Source: Halorussus ruber (GTDB taxonomy: Archaea > Halobacteriota > Halobacteria > Halobacteriales > Haladaptataceae). From it: 64,000 nucleotides of DNA. Under the pieces are notes generated by a model. The model had not been told where the DNA came from and did no database searches. It saw only the letters and a program-made list of their open reading frames with translations. The stretch covers positions 62,001 to 126,000 of the forward strand of contig NZ_SBIT01000002.1 in the NCBI RefSeq assembly GCF_004765785.1, written 5' to 3'. A program made the translations under genes and the position numbers. Of this stretch, positions 1 to 8,333 are shown in pieces. Within the stretch, counting starts at the first letter, position 1, and each line of letters begins with the position of its first letter.

Positions 1-1724
1 TGGCGGCCCTGACTCGTCGGCAACCGCGAGACGACCGCCTCGGTCCCCATCCGGAGGATGTGACCGCCGTCGAGCGGGAAGGCCGGGATGCAGTTGAAGA
101 ACCCGAGGTTGAGGTTCACCCACCCGGTCCAGAACAGCAGGTTGGCCAGCAGGAACAGTCCCCAGTCGCCGAGGAAGGAGAACGGCCCGCCCGCCGCGGT
201 GTAGAAGCCGCCGTTCCACGCGACGAACCCGGCGAAGTTGTACGAGGCCCCCAGCGAGACGCTGGCGAACGGGAGCAGGAGGACGCCGAAGATGCCCGAG
301 AGGAAGGACAGAATCGGACCGCCGATGCCCGCGAGTTCGCCGAAGCGACCGCCGAGCAGGCCGAGGTACTGACCCGCCGGGTAGAGTTCGACGCCGACGC
401 TGTTGAACGTCACGCCGCTGTAGCCTTGGACGGGAAGGACGCCGACGATGGCGTCGCCCGCGTTGTTCTCGCCGAGCGTGATGTCGTACTGCTGGCGCTC
501 GTAGCCGCCGGAGTTACTCGCGGCGTAGGCCGTGACGTTCACGGTCTCGCCCGATTCGTACCGGTCGGTCGCGGACCGCAGGTCGCTGGCGTTGAGGATT
601 CGCTGGCCGTCGAGCGACGTGACGACGACCGACTCGCCCGACGGAAGCCCTGCCTGCGCCAAGGGACCGTCGGACTGGACCGTCGCCAACACGCCGACGG
701 GACCAGTCGTCGTCTCGCCGCCCTCGGTTCGCAGGGTGACGACCTGCTTGTCCGCGAGCGCGTTCCGGAACTTCTCCTCGGTGTAGACCGTCGTGCCGTC
801 GACCGCGGCGACGGTCGTGGTGTCGTCCGCACTGACCGAAATCGCCGAGGAGAACGGCGAGTCGGGGTGGACGCCGGTCACGAGCAGGGAACGCTGTAAC
901 TGCTTTTCGGTCCCGTCCGCCAACGTCACCGACACCGTCCGACTCTCGGCGCGCGAGAGGACCGCGTCGAGGTCGGCGTTGCTCTCGACTTGCTCGCCGT
1001 CCACCGAGACGATCCGGTCGCCCGGCCCGATGTCGGCGGCCTCGGCGGCCGAACCGGGGAGCGACCCGCCGATGGCCGCGCCGGGCGCGACCGCGATGGA
1101 ACCGACGACCGGCCCGAACAGCAGGAGGAAGGCGACCAGCGTCACCGCGAAGTTGTTGGTGACGCCCGCGGCGAACATCCGGCTCTGGCTCCCGCGGTCG
1201 GCGTCGGCCCGGCTCTCCTCGTCGGGTTCCACGAACGCGCCGACCGGGAGGACGGCCAGCGCCGCGATGCCCATCGACTTGACCTCGATGTTCTCGACCC
1301 GACACATGACGCCGTGGCCGCCCTCGTGGACCACGAGGCCGACCAGCAGGCCGAACAGGATTTCGGGCGCGACGGAGAGCGGGAGGAACTGGTTGACGCC
1401 CGGAATCACGAGGACGTTCCGGGGCTGGGTCGCCGGGGTCGCTGGCGGCGGATTTCGGACGACCGCGATCGCCTGCACGAGGAGCAGCAGGAAAGTGCTG
1501 ACCATCACGACCAGCGCGATTCCGAGACCGAAGTTACCCCACGCGCGCCAGAAGCGTTTGGGCCTGGCGAGCCAGTTCAGCAGCTTCTTCCCGCGTTTGG
1601 TGTGAATCGTCAGAATAGGCCCCTGAAGTCCGATATACGACGGCAAAAGCCCTTGGGAGTCCAGCGCCAGCACTCCGAACCAGTAGAGTGCGATGCCGAC
1701 GACTACCCACACGAGCGTGTTCAT
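1..1724 (-). CDS. Site-2 protease family (M50) zinc metalloprotease with PDZ domains, 3' end beyond window
   Basis: Membrane-embedded zinc protease that would cut transmembrane substrates within the bilayer. The frame opens at ATG 1724 and runs off the left edge with 574 codons visible. Seen: hydrophobic segments near residues 1-20 and 65-88, the zinc motif HEGGH at 133-137 inside a membrane segment, two PDZ-like units in the middle (one has the pattern GPGDRIVSVDG), several more membrane segments, and the third-ligand motif LDGGH at 551-555. HExxH plus LDGGH defines the family. The substrate is unknown. In haloarchaea this architecture is common as a single-copy housekeeping gene. A second, shorter M50 protease lies at 15231, so the organism has at least two. 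Confidence 0.88.
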   Translation of the reverse strand, partial: MNTLVWVVVGIALYWFGVLALDSQGLLPSYIGLQGPILTIHTKRGKKLLNWLARPKRFWRAWGNFGLGIALVVMVSTFLLLLVQAIAVVRNPPPATPATQPRNVLVIPGVNQFLPLSVAPEILFGLLVGLVVHEGGHGVMCRVENIEVKSMGIAALAVLPVGAFVEPDEESRADADRGSQSRMFAAGVTNNFAVTLVAFLLLFGPVVGSIAVAPGAAIGGSLPGSAAEAADIGPGDRIVSVDGEQVESNADLDAVLSRAESRTVSVTLADGTEKQLQRSLLVTGVHPDSPFSSAISVSADDTTTVAAVDGTTVYTEEKFRNALADKQVVTLRTEGGETTTGPVGVLATVQSDGPLAQAGLPSGESVVVTSLDGQRILNASDLRSATDRYESGETVNVTAYAASNSGGYERQQYDITLGENNAGDAIVGVLPVQGYSGVTFNSVGVELYPAGQYLGLLGGRFGELAGIGGPILSFLSGIFGVLLLPFASVSLGASYNFAGFVAWNGGFYTAAGGPFSFLGDWGLFLLANLLFWTGWVNLNLGFFNCIPAFPLDGGHILRMGTEAVVSRLPTSQGR

Positions 1725-1804
1725 CGGGTGAAAAAAGGGACGCACCGGTCAAAGGCGTTTGGGAACGGCCCGAACCGACCGCAGTCGAGGGCCGTCTCGG
1801 TTAC

Positions 1805-1843
1805 CGACTGCGAGGACTACCTTACTTCGACTGCGAGGACTAC
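1805..1843. repeat. 16-bp direct repeat at a gene 3' end
   Basis: CGACTGCGAGGACTAC occurs at 1805-1820 and again at 1828-1843, 23 bp apart. The second copy contains the stop codon of the small acidic protein gene on the minus strand. It looks like a short local duplication. Confidence 0.8.
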
Positions 1844-2160
1844 TCGGCGGTCTGCCAGTCTTCTTCGAGTTCCTGTTGCTGGGACCCGGACTTGCGGCGC
1901 TGACGGAGCTTTCGGGCCGCGGCGACGCCCGCCGCGGTCCCGCCGAGGAGGACGGCCCGGCGACCGTACCGTCGGATGCGGCTCTTACCGCCCGACTCGG
2001 AGGACTCGTCCGCCTCCTCGATTTCGACCGACTCCGCGGCCTCGACGGCCTCGTCGGGGTTGACCGTGGCCTCGATCTGCTCTTCTTCGACCTGTTTCTC
2101 TTCGACCGATTCGACGCGCTTGAGCGCGGGTTTCTCGAGGTTGAGTTCGATTATCGCCAT
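1840..2160 (-). CDS. Small acidic protein with one membrane segment, haloarchaeal conserved hypothetical
   Basis: 106 residues. The first 70 are strongly acidic and probably extended. A basic stretch (KSRIRRYGRR) leads into one short hydrophobic helix (VLLGGTAAGVAAA), followed by a charged tail, so the protein is probably anchored with its acidic part on one side of the membrane. The frame is open further upstream, but ATG 2158-2160 is chosen because the acidic protein begins there and the upstream extension is basic and unlike haloarchaeal protein. It lies downstream of, and in the same orientation as, LysRS, but 320 bp away, so it is probably transcribed separately. The stop codon lies inside the second copy of a 16-bp direct repeat. 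No function can be assigned. Confidence 0.72.
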   Translation of the reverse strand: MAIIELNLEKPALKRVESVEEKQVEEEQIEATVNPDEAVEAAESVEIEEADESSESGGKSRIRRYGRRAVLLGGTAAGVAAARKLRQRRKSGSQQQELEEDWQTAE

Positions 2161-2483
2161 AGTATAATCTCCGTTGGGTCGGTGCGAGCGCCGACTGCAT
2201 CGCCCGACTTTCCAACTACAGTTAACCGCGGCTAACCACTTTGTTATGCTGGCCATACTTCGAGCGTCGCCGCCTACAGGGTGTGTATACGTCACACGGA
2301 CTCGTAAAGAGAGCTGATACTTTCGAACGAGAATCGGATATTTCGAAAGACACGCCAAAAAGGCGCTGCAATCGGCCGACGCGGCCTCTCGGAGTCGCGC
2401 TGGCGAGGAGGAGACGCGAGGTCGAGTTAGGCGCGAGCTAAACCCCCGAGCGACCCCCAGAAGGCAACGTCAAGTCGGCGGCG
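2161..2483. other. Gene-free stretch between the small acidic protein gene and lysS
   Basis: About 320 bp. It should hold the minus-strand promoter of the small acidic gene (AT-richer sequence around 2215-2345) and the 3' flank of lysS. I see no ORF with haloarchaeal composition, no tRNA and none of the hairpin repeats found elsewhere. Confidence 0.5.
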
Positions 2484-4286
2484 CTACTCCTCGCGCCGGA
2501 GGCGGGCCAGCACGAACTGTTTGTCGAGTTTGGCGAGGAAGGGACCCAACTTCGGCCCTTGGTCGTCGTCGAAGAAGAGCCGATAGCCGACCGAGAAGAA
2601 CTCGCCGATGTCGATGTCGTGGCGCTTGGCGGTCTCGTAGATTTCGCCCTGAATCTCGTCGGGGTCGTCGTGATTCTCCACGAAGTCCGCGAGTTCGTCC
2701 AGCGCGGCCTCCGTGTCGGCGTCCAAGTCCACGTAGGGCATCTCGGTGCGCTTGAGTTCGTAGTCGAACTCGTTGCCGGTCCGACGTGCCCACTCTCTGG
2801 CGCGTTCGACCCGCGAGAGCGCCATCTCGACCGCCCACTCGGGCTCCTCTGCGAGGTGGCCCTCGCGGCGGGCGATTGCCTCGCGGAGGTCCGGGTCGTC
2901 GGTCATGCCGAGGACCGCCGCGAAGGTGTAGGGCAGACGGACGCGACTGTGGAACGTCTCGTCTATCACTTCGTCGTAGGTCTCGCGGTCGGCGTCGGCG
3001 ACCGGCACGCTTCCGGTTTCGGGGTCGGCTATCGGGGTTCCGTCGGTCTCGAATCGGGCCGCGATGGTCGGCCGGACGACCGGCGGGTAGGCCGCCGCGG
3101 CGATTTCCTCGTCTGTCTCGCCCGACTCCTCGCCGAAGTAGGCGCGCTCGAAGGCGTCGAACTCGTCCACGAGTTGGTCCAAGTGTTCGACGCTGAAGTC
3201 CCGGGCCTTGCTCGGGTCCTTGGTGAAGAAGTACCGCAGGACCTCTGGTTCGAGCATTTCGAGCGTGTCCTGAACCATGATGACGTGGCCCGAGGACGAG
3301 GAGAACGGTTCGCCGTCGAGGGTGAACCACTCGTAGGCCATCGGGACCGGCGGCTCGATTTCGAAGACGTTGCGGGCCACGTCCGACCCGCTGGGCCACG
3401 AGCCTTCGGCGTGGTCCTTGCCGAAGGGTTCGTGGTCCACGCCGAGGACCTCCCACTGGGCGGGCCACTCGAAGCGCCACGGGAGTTTGCCCTCGCGGAA
3501 GGTGGCGGTGCCCTCGTGGCCGCATCCCTCGATGGTCTTGTCGCCAGCCTCCATGTCGGTGCAGACGTACTCGACGGTGCCCGCCTCGGTGTCCACCGAA
3601 GTCACGGTCTCGGTGATTTTGCCGCACTCCTCGCAGATGGGGTTGAAGGGGACGTAGTCTTCGTCCACCTTGTCCTGATAGTGGCCGAGGACTTCGCGGG
3701 CCTTCTGTTGGTTGTCGAGGAGGTACTCGGTCAGCTCCTCGAACTCGCCCGACTCGTAGAGTTCGGTGTTCGAGACCATCTCGACCGGGATGCCGAGCAG
3801 TTCGGCGCTCCGCTCGATGAGGTTCGAGAAGTGTTCGCCGTACGAATCACAGCACTCGAAGGGGTCGGGAATCGCGGTGTAGGGTTTGCCGAGGTTGCGC
3901 CCCAAGGCTCCGGCGTTCACGTCGCCGAGGTCCACGACGTTGCCGTCCAAGTCGGCGAGCTTTCGGGGGAGCTTGCGGAGCGGGTCGCGGTCGTCGGCGG
4001 TGAACACCTGCCGGACCTCTCGGCCCCGGTCACGGAGGGCCTCCGCGACGAAGTACCCCCGGACGATTTCGTTCATGTTGCCCAGATGCGGGACGCCCGA
4101 GGGCGAGATGCCGCCCTTGATGACGATGGGGTCGTCCGGGTCGCGGTCCAGAATCTTCTCGGCGACCGACTCTGCCCAGAACGGGTGGGGCTGTGGTCCC
4201 TGTAGGACGTAGGGGTCGTCCTCGGCGTGCATCTCGCGGGCAGTCGAATCAGCTTCCTCGCTGGACTCGGTTGCGTCGTCGCTCAT
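2484..4286 (-). CDS. lysS: Lysyl-tRNA synthetase, class I
   Basis: Charges tRNA-Lys with lysine in the cytoplasm. It belongs to the archaeal class I type, unrelated to bacterial class II LysRS. 600 residues, a normal length for haloarchaea. Seen: the class I nucleotide-binding motif SGVPHLGN around residues 63-70; a zinc-binding insertion with Cys pairs (ICEECGKI, then VCTD and GCGHEG) around 220-260; and a serine-rich KMSKS equivalent (FSSSSGHV) near 330. The helical C-terminal half is the anticodon-binding part. The start at 4286 gives a short acidic extension typical of halophiles. ATG 4286 overlaps the stop of the UMP kinase gene by 4 bp (ATGA), so the two are co-transcribed and probably translationally coupled. 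Confidence 0.96.
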   Translation of the reverse strand: MSDDATESSEEADSTAREMHAEDDPYVLQGPQPHPFWAESVAEKILDRDPDDPIVIKGGISPSGVPHLGNMNEIVRGYFVAEALRDRGREVRQVFTADDRDPLRKLPRKLADLDGNVVDLGDVNAGALGRNLGKPYTAIPDPFECCDSYGEHFSNLIERSAELLGIPVEMVSNTELYESGEFEELTEYLLDNQQKAREVLGHYQDKVDEDYVPFNPICEECGKITETVTSVDTEAGTVEYVCTDMEAGDKTIEGCGHEGTATFREGKLPWRFEWPAQWEVLGVDHEPFGKDHAEGSWPSGSDVARNVFEIEPPVPMAYEWFTLDGEPFSSSSGHVIMVQDTLEMLEPEVLRYFFTKDPSKARDFSVEHLDQLVDEFDAFERAYFGEESGETDEEIAAAAYPPVVRPTIAARFETDGTPIADPETGSVPVADADRETYDEVIDETFHSRVRLPYTFAAVLGMTDDPDLREAIARREGHLAEEPEWAVEMALSRVERAREWARRTGNEFDYELKRTEMPYVDLDADTEAALDELADFVENHDDPDEIQGEIYETAKRHDIDIGEFFSVGYRLFFDDDQGPKLGPFLAKLDKQFVLARLRREE

Positions 4287-5008
4287 TCTTCGTCTCGGAC
4301 CCAGTAGGTCATCTGGTCGTCCGCGCCTTCGGGCACGATGTCGGTGCCGTCGTGTTCGCCGTACCGGACCGCGTCGGCGATGCGCTCGGGTTCGGTGCCG
4401 TCTAAGACGATGGTTCGGACGCCGGACCGCTCGATGAGTTTGGCCGCGACCAAATCGACGGGGGCGGAACTCCCGGCGGTCAGTTCGATGCCCGCGATGA
4501 CGTCCACGAGTTCCCCGGCGTCGAGTTGGTCGAACTTCTGGGCGTCCTCGACCTCGTTGGGGTCGTCGCTGAAGACGCCGTTGACGCTGGTGGCGTAGAC
4601 CAACAGGTCGGCGTTGACGTACTCGGCGAGCGCCGCGCTCACGGCGTCGGTGGTCTGGCCGGGCGTGACGCCGCCCATGACAGCGATGTCTCCTCGGTGC
4701 ATCGCCGCGCCAGCGGACTCGTAGTCCTCGGGCGGACTCGGCGCGGCCTGCTCGGAGAGCGCCGCGATGAGGAGGCGGGCGTTCAGCCGCGTCACGTCGA
4801 TGCCGATGTCGTCGAGTTCGATCTCGTTGGCTCCCAAGTCGCGGGCCGCGCCGATGTACTCCCGCGCGACGCCACCGCCACCGACCACCGTTCCGACGGT
4901 GCAGCCTTCGGCGGCGAGGTCCTCGATTACGTCGGCGTGGTCGCGTACGCGCTCCGAGCCAAGGTCCGGCGCGAGTACGCTCCCGCCGATGGAGACGACT
5001 ACTTTCAT
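4283..5008 (-). CDS. pyrH: UMP kinase, archaeal type
   Basis: Phosphorylates UMP to UDP in pyrimidine nucleotide synthesis; amino acid kinase fold. 241 residues from ATG 5008. Seen: N-terminal KVVVSIGGSV (phosphate-binding lysine and glycine-rich loop), the loop VVGGGGVAREYIG near 36-48, and the DLLVYATSVNGVFSDDPN segment typical of UMP kinases. The frame is open 14 codons further up, but the conserved N-terminus starts at 5008, and a TATA-like CCTTAAGG at 5035-5042 puts the expected transcript start almost on that ATG, making it leaderless. First gene of a two-gene operon with lysS, overlapping it by 4 bp. Confidence 0.94.
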   Translation of the reverse strand: MKVVVSIGGSVLAPDLGSERVRDHADVIEDLAAEGCTVGTVVGGGGVAREYIGAARDLGANEIELDDIGIDVTRLNARLLIAALSEQAAPSPPEDYESAGAAMHRGDIAVMGGVTPGQTTDAVSAALAEYVNADLLVYATSVNGVFSDDPNEVEDAQKFDQLDAGELVDVIAGIELTAGSSAPVDLVAAKLIERSGVRTIVLDGTEPERIADAVRYGEHDGTDIVPEGADDQMTYWVRDEE

Positions 5009-5034
5009 TCTGTGGCCGAGTAGCCCGGTCGCGG

Positions 5035-5042
5035 CCTTAAGG
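5035..5042 (-). promoter_or_regulatory. TATA-like element for pyrH-lysS
   Basis: CCTTAAGG lies 27-34 bp upstream of ATG 5008, the spacing expected for a leaderless haloarchaeal transcript. Read by eye. Confidence 0.5.
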
Positions 5043-5296
5043 ATTGCCAACTGCCGGGACCAGCGCCCCAGTTTTCGTCACCCAATCGACGTTCTCGAAC
5101 GCGCCTCGGCCCCGGCAGGAATGGGTCTCGGTCACAGCGCACACGTCCGATTTGCGCGACCGAATCGCGGTGTGGCATCGGCAGAAACAATTGAATAGGT
5201 GTCTTAAACACTATTCTTCAATCGGTAAATAATTGTGTAGTTGTCTATCAGGCTCAAGACGGGCTTCCTTATCTTCTGGCGCGCGCTGTCGCGGTC

Positions 5297-5521
5297 GTCA
5301 CGAGCGAAGCGAGTGACTGCTCGGCGGACGCGGTTTGTCCGCCGGTGCCTCGTGCCGCGCCATCGGCGTGCGAGGTCTGCACGAGCGAAGCGAGTGCAGG
5401 CTCGGCAGACGCAGTTTGTCTGCCGGTGGACGTGGCCGCCTTGCGCGGCCACGAGGCTGGGGAGGCGTGAGGTCCGCGGTCGCGGTGGCGGTGACTATTT
5501 GGATTCGGCAGTAGCTAGCTC
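5297..5521 (+). repeat. Structured intergenic repeat: two tandem GNA-hairpin/GAC-hairpin modules and a GC-rich tail
   Basis: Gene-free 5009-5624 holds a dense array of hairpins. Module 1 is a hairpin at 5297-5317 (GTCAC / GA / GC / GAA / GC / GA / GTGAC) followed by one at 5322-5344 (8-bp stem CGGCGGAC, loop GCGGTTT). Module 2, 80 bp on, is the same pair at 5377-5399 (6-bp stem CTGCAC/GTGCAG around the same GA-GC-GAA-GC-GA core) and 5403-5425 (stem CGGCAGAC, loop GCAGTTT). The stems differ by compensatory changes. A 9-bp hairpin follows at 5431-5453. The tail (GGGGAGGCGTGAGG to AGTAGCTAGCT at 5510-5520) recurs inverted at 32926-33003. The rest of the gap, 5043-5296 and 5522-5624, shows no gene. 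Confidence 0.75.
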
Positions 5522-5624
5522 TCTCCGTCCTTCAGTCGAGAGTCGTGCCGACCGAACAAATTCTCGGCCCACGCCGTCCCCAGTCACCGAAGGCTACAAG
5601 CGCGCCGCAGTCCAAAATCGCGGC

Positions 5625-6479
5625 ATGCACGTACTGAGCGTGGTCGGCTCCGACGCGGCCGCCAGAGGAGTCGCCGACCGACTGGCGACCCGCCTCGGCG
5701 AGGCGGGGCGCGTCGCGGAGATTCACCGGACCGGAACCGACGCCGAGACCCACGACGAACCCGCGGACGCGAAGTACGAACTCGACTCCGGAGGCTGGTC
5801 GGCGACCGGCCACGAGCGGTCGCTCGGCGCTATTCTAGAGGACCTCGCGCCGCGCTACGACTACGCGCTCCTCGTCGGGTTCCCCGAGGCCGACGTGCCG
5901 CAAGTCGCGGTCGGGAATCCCGAGGCGGTGGACGCCGAGTCGCCGGAGAGCGAACTCACAGAAACCGAATTCGAGGAGTCCGAACCGGCGGGCGAGGTGC
6001 TGGTGCGCGCCGAGAGCGCCGCCGACGTGGACCCCGCCGAGGTCCGGCGACTCCTCGAGGAGACCGACCCCTACGAGACGCTCGAATCGCTCGTCGCCGA
6101 GGTCAAACGGTCCGAGGACGCGCCCTACTCCGGCGCTATCGCCACCTTCACCGGTCGGGTCCGAGCGAAGGAAGACGCCGACGACGAGCCGACAGAACTC
6201 CTCGAATTCGAGAAGTACGAAGGCGTGGCCGAACAGCGCATGGCCGCCATCAGCGCCGAACTGGAGGAGCGCGAGGGCGTCTACGAGGTGGTGATGCACC
6301 ACCGAACCGGCGTCATCGAATACGGTGAGGACATCGTCTTCGTGGTGGTGTTGGCAGGCCACCGCGAGGAGGCCTTCCGGACTGTCGAGGACGGTATCAA
6401 CCGGCTCAAAGACGAGGTTCCGATATTCAAGAAGGAGGTCACGACCGACGAACAGTTCTGGGTCCACGAGCGTTCCTGA
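5625..6479 (+). CDS. moaE: Molybdopterin synthase large subunit MoaE fused to an N-terminal MobB-like domain
   Basis: MoaE with MoaD inserts sulfur into precursor Z to make molybdopterin, the organic part of the molybdenum cofactor. 284 residues from ATG 5625. The N-terminal half (about 1-90) begins MHVLSVVGSDAAARGVA and resembles the MobB-type P-loop region but has no clear Walker A lysine, so it may be a degenerate nucleotide-binding domain. The C-terminal half (about 140-284) is MoaE: GAIATFTGRVR, KYEGVAEQRM, HRTGVIEYGEDIV and the catalytic lysine region VPIFKKEV. The start is fixed by the conserved N-terminus, because upstream codons run through the repeat array. The fusion is common in haloarchaea. 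It stands alone, flanked by gene-free DNA. Confidence 0.88.
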   Translation: MHVLSVVGSDAAARGVADRLATRLGEAGRVAEIHRTGTDAETHDEPADAKYELDSGGWSATGHERSLGAILEDLAPRYDYALLVGFPEADVPQVAVGNPEAVDAESPESELTETEFEESEPAGEVLVRAESAADVDPAEVRRLLEETDPYETLESLVAEVKRSEDAPYSGAIATFTGRVRAKEDADDEPTELLEFEKYEGVAEQRMAAISAELEEREGVYEVVMHHRTGVIEYGEDIVFVVVLAGHREEAFRTVEDGINRLKDEVPIFKKEVTTDEQFWVHERS

Positions 6480-6495
6480 CTGTTTATCTCTTTTT
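6480..6495 (+). terminator. T-rich terminator after moaE
   Basis: TGTTTATCTCTTTTTG starts right after the moaE stop codon. T-runs without a hairpin are the usual archaeal termination signal. Confidence 0.5.
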
Positions 6496-6781
6496 GAAAT
6501 CCGGGTTTCGGAAGGTATGACAAACTTTGTCAGCCCGTGCTGAGACCGTGATTTCTCCGTCGGTGTCAGTCGTTCGCATGACGTTTCCGACGCGATGCTG
6601 AAGCAGGGAAACAAAGAGCTAGAGGCGGTTTTAAACGATAAAAGAGTCGCAGAAAACGTCGTAAAAAGTGATTTTCACCCCATTTTCCCGCCTCGTGTCG
6701 AATCTGCAACCCAAATATTCGGAAAATCACCCTAACCGACTTCCCTTTATATCATCCCCCAACCCCTACGTGGAAACGAAG
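6496..6781 (+). promoter_or_regulatory. AT-rich gene-free stretch with promoter for the following small gene
   Basis: About 290 bp, markedly more AT-rich than its surroundings. A TATA box, CTTTATATC near 6742-6750, lies about 32 bp before ATG 6782 and predicts a nearly leaderless transcript. A short inverted repeat (GACAAACTTTGTC, 6518-6530) is visible upstream. No further ORF is convincing. Confidence 0.5.
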
Positions 6782-7033
6782 ATGAGCGCAACTACCCAGC
6801 CCTCCGACGCCCCCGAACCGCAGTCCAAGGAACAGCGCCTCAAGCAGTTCCTCCGGCGCAAGGCCGAGGACGGGGAGATGTACTTCAAGAGCAAGTTCAT
6901 CGCGGACGAAGTCGGCCTGTCGTCGAAGGAAATCGGCGCGCTGATGGTCAAACTCAAGGACTCGGCCACCGACCTCGAAATCGAGAAGTGGTCGTACACG
7001 AGTGCGACCACTTGGCGGGTCTGCTCGGCGTAA
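6782..7033 (+). CDS. Small winged-helix-like protein, probably the haloarchaeal DUF7123 group
   Basis: 83 residues. After a short Ser/Thr/Pro-rich start, the chain KEQRLKQFLRRKAEDGEMYF, then KSKFIADEVGLSSKEIGALM, has the helix-turn-helix spacing of a small winged-helix domain (helix, turn at LSSKEIG, recognition helix). It could bind DNA, but no ligand or cofactor motif is present. ATG 6782 is supported by a TATA box about 32 bp upstream; the longer frame to 6668 would begin upstream of that TATA and is rejected. It has its own promoter and no operon partner. The family name is from memory; the HTH reading is from the sequence. Confidence 0.72.
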   Translation: MSATTQPSDAPEPQSKEQRLKQFLRRKAEDGEMYFKSKFIADEVGLSSKEIGALMVKLKDSATDLEIEKWSYTSATTWRVCSA

Positions 7034-7216
7034 TCGTCCCAGTCGCGTGCGCTCCAGTCGAATCGTCGCGTGACGCTGTCCGATTGGTCCCTTTTCGGAC
7101 GGTCCCCCTTCTTCCACCCTTCGAACCAACGTCGCCGGACTACACCCTTCCAGACACTTATCTGACACACGACCGGAACCACGCTATTTTTCTCGCGGGG
7201 TCCCGTTGTCCCGGCC

Positions 7217-8311
7217 ATGAACCGGCGCGCGTACCTGCAGTCGCTGGTAGCGGCGGGAGCGGTCGGGACCGCCGGATGTCTGCGCACTGCCGGGAGCGAA
7301 CCCACGACCACGACCGAGGAGGGTCCCCAGTTCCGCATCCAGACCGTCACGATGGAACTGGAGGTGCCGTGGGGGACGGCGTTCGCGCCCGACGGCGACC
7401 TCTATCTCACCGAGCGTCCCGGCCGAGTCCAGCGCGTCGTCAGCGAGAGCAACCGGCAGGAACTGGTCGCCGACCTCACCGACACCGTGGCGGCCCGCGG
7501 CGAGGGCGGCCTGCTGGGGTTGGCTTTCCACCCCGACGATTCCGACTTGGCGTACACCTACCAGACCTACGAGGGCGACGGCGGTCTCGCCAACCGGGTC
7601 GTGCGCCACCGCGTCTCGGAGGACTTCGCGCGCGAGTCGATTATTCTCGACGGGATTCCGGCCTCGTCCATCCACGACGGCGGCCGCATCGCCTTCGGCC
7701 CGGACGGCGCGCTCTACGTCACGACCGGCGACGCGAGCAGGGGCGACCTCGCCCAGGACCGCGAGTCGCTGGCCGGGAAAGTCCTCAGGCTGACCCCCGA
7801 GGGCGAACCACACCCCGACAACCCCTTCGGCAACGCGGTGTTCACCTACGGCCATCGGAACCCGCAGGGGCTGGCGTGGCGGGACGGAACCCTGTTCGTC
7901 ACCGAACACGGCCCCTCGACCGACGACGAAATCAACCTTCTAGAAGCCGGGAACAACTACGGGTGGCCCCAAGCGAAGGGACCGACGGAGGGCGACAAAT
8001 TCACCGACCCCATCGCGGCCTACACGCCCACCATCGCGCCGGGAAGCGCGGCCTTCTACCGCGGCCCCGTCAGCGACTGGGAGGGCGATTTCTTCTTCGG
8101 CACGCTCGCCGGGACGCACCTCCACCGAGTCCGGATAAACGACCGAAACGAGGTTGTCGAGCAAGAGCGCCTCCTCGACGGGAAGTACGGCCGACTCCGG
8201 ACGGTCTTCACCGGGCCGGACGACCACCTCTACGTCACGACGAGCAACCGCGACGGGAGGGGGACGCCCGCGCCTCAAGACGACCGAGTGCTTCGGATTC
8301 AGCCGGTCTGA
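7217..8311 (+). CDS. PQQ-dependent sugar dehydrogenase family, Tat lipoprotein
   Basis: Glucose/sorbosone dehydrogenase-like six-bladed beta-propeller; family members oxidise aldose sugars outside the membrane with PQQ. 364 residues. The N-terminus has a twin-arginine start (NRRAYLQSLVAAGAVGTAGC) ending in a lipobox cysteine near residue 20, so the protein should be exported folded and lipid-anchored. Family motifs seen: VPWGTAFAPDGDLYLTERPG near 50-68, GLLGLAFHPD near 97, HDGGRIAFGPDGALYVTTGD near 153-171, and YGHRNPQGLAW near 212-222. Whether it binds PQQ is not shown; PQQ synthesis genes are not in the window. It has a single-gene layout and converges on the next gene. Confidence 0.88.
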   Translation: MNRRAYLQSLVAAGAVGTAGCLRTAGSEPTTTTEEGPQFRIQTVTMELEVPWGTAFAPDGDLYLTERPGRVQRVVSESNRQELVADLTDTVAARGEGGLLGLAFHPDDSDLAYTYQTYEGDGGLANRVVRHRVSEDFARESIILDGIPASSIHDGGRIAFGPDGALYVTTGDASRGDLAQDRESLAGKVLRLTPEGEPHPDNPFGNAVFTYGHRNPQGLAWRDGTLFVTEHGPSTDDEINLLEAGNNYGWPQAKGPTEGDKFTDPIAAYTPTIAPGSAAFYRGPVSDWEGDFFFGTLAGTHLHRVRINDRNEVVEQERLLDGKYGRLRTVFTGPDDHLYVTTSNRDGRGTPAPQDDRVLRIQPV

Positions 8312-8333
8312 GTTCGGATTCCGGCGGTCCGGG

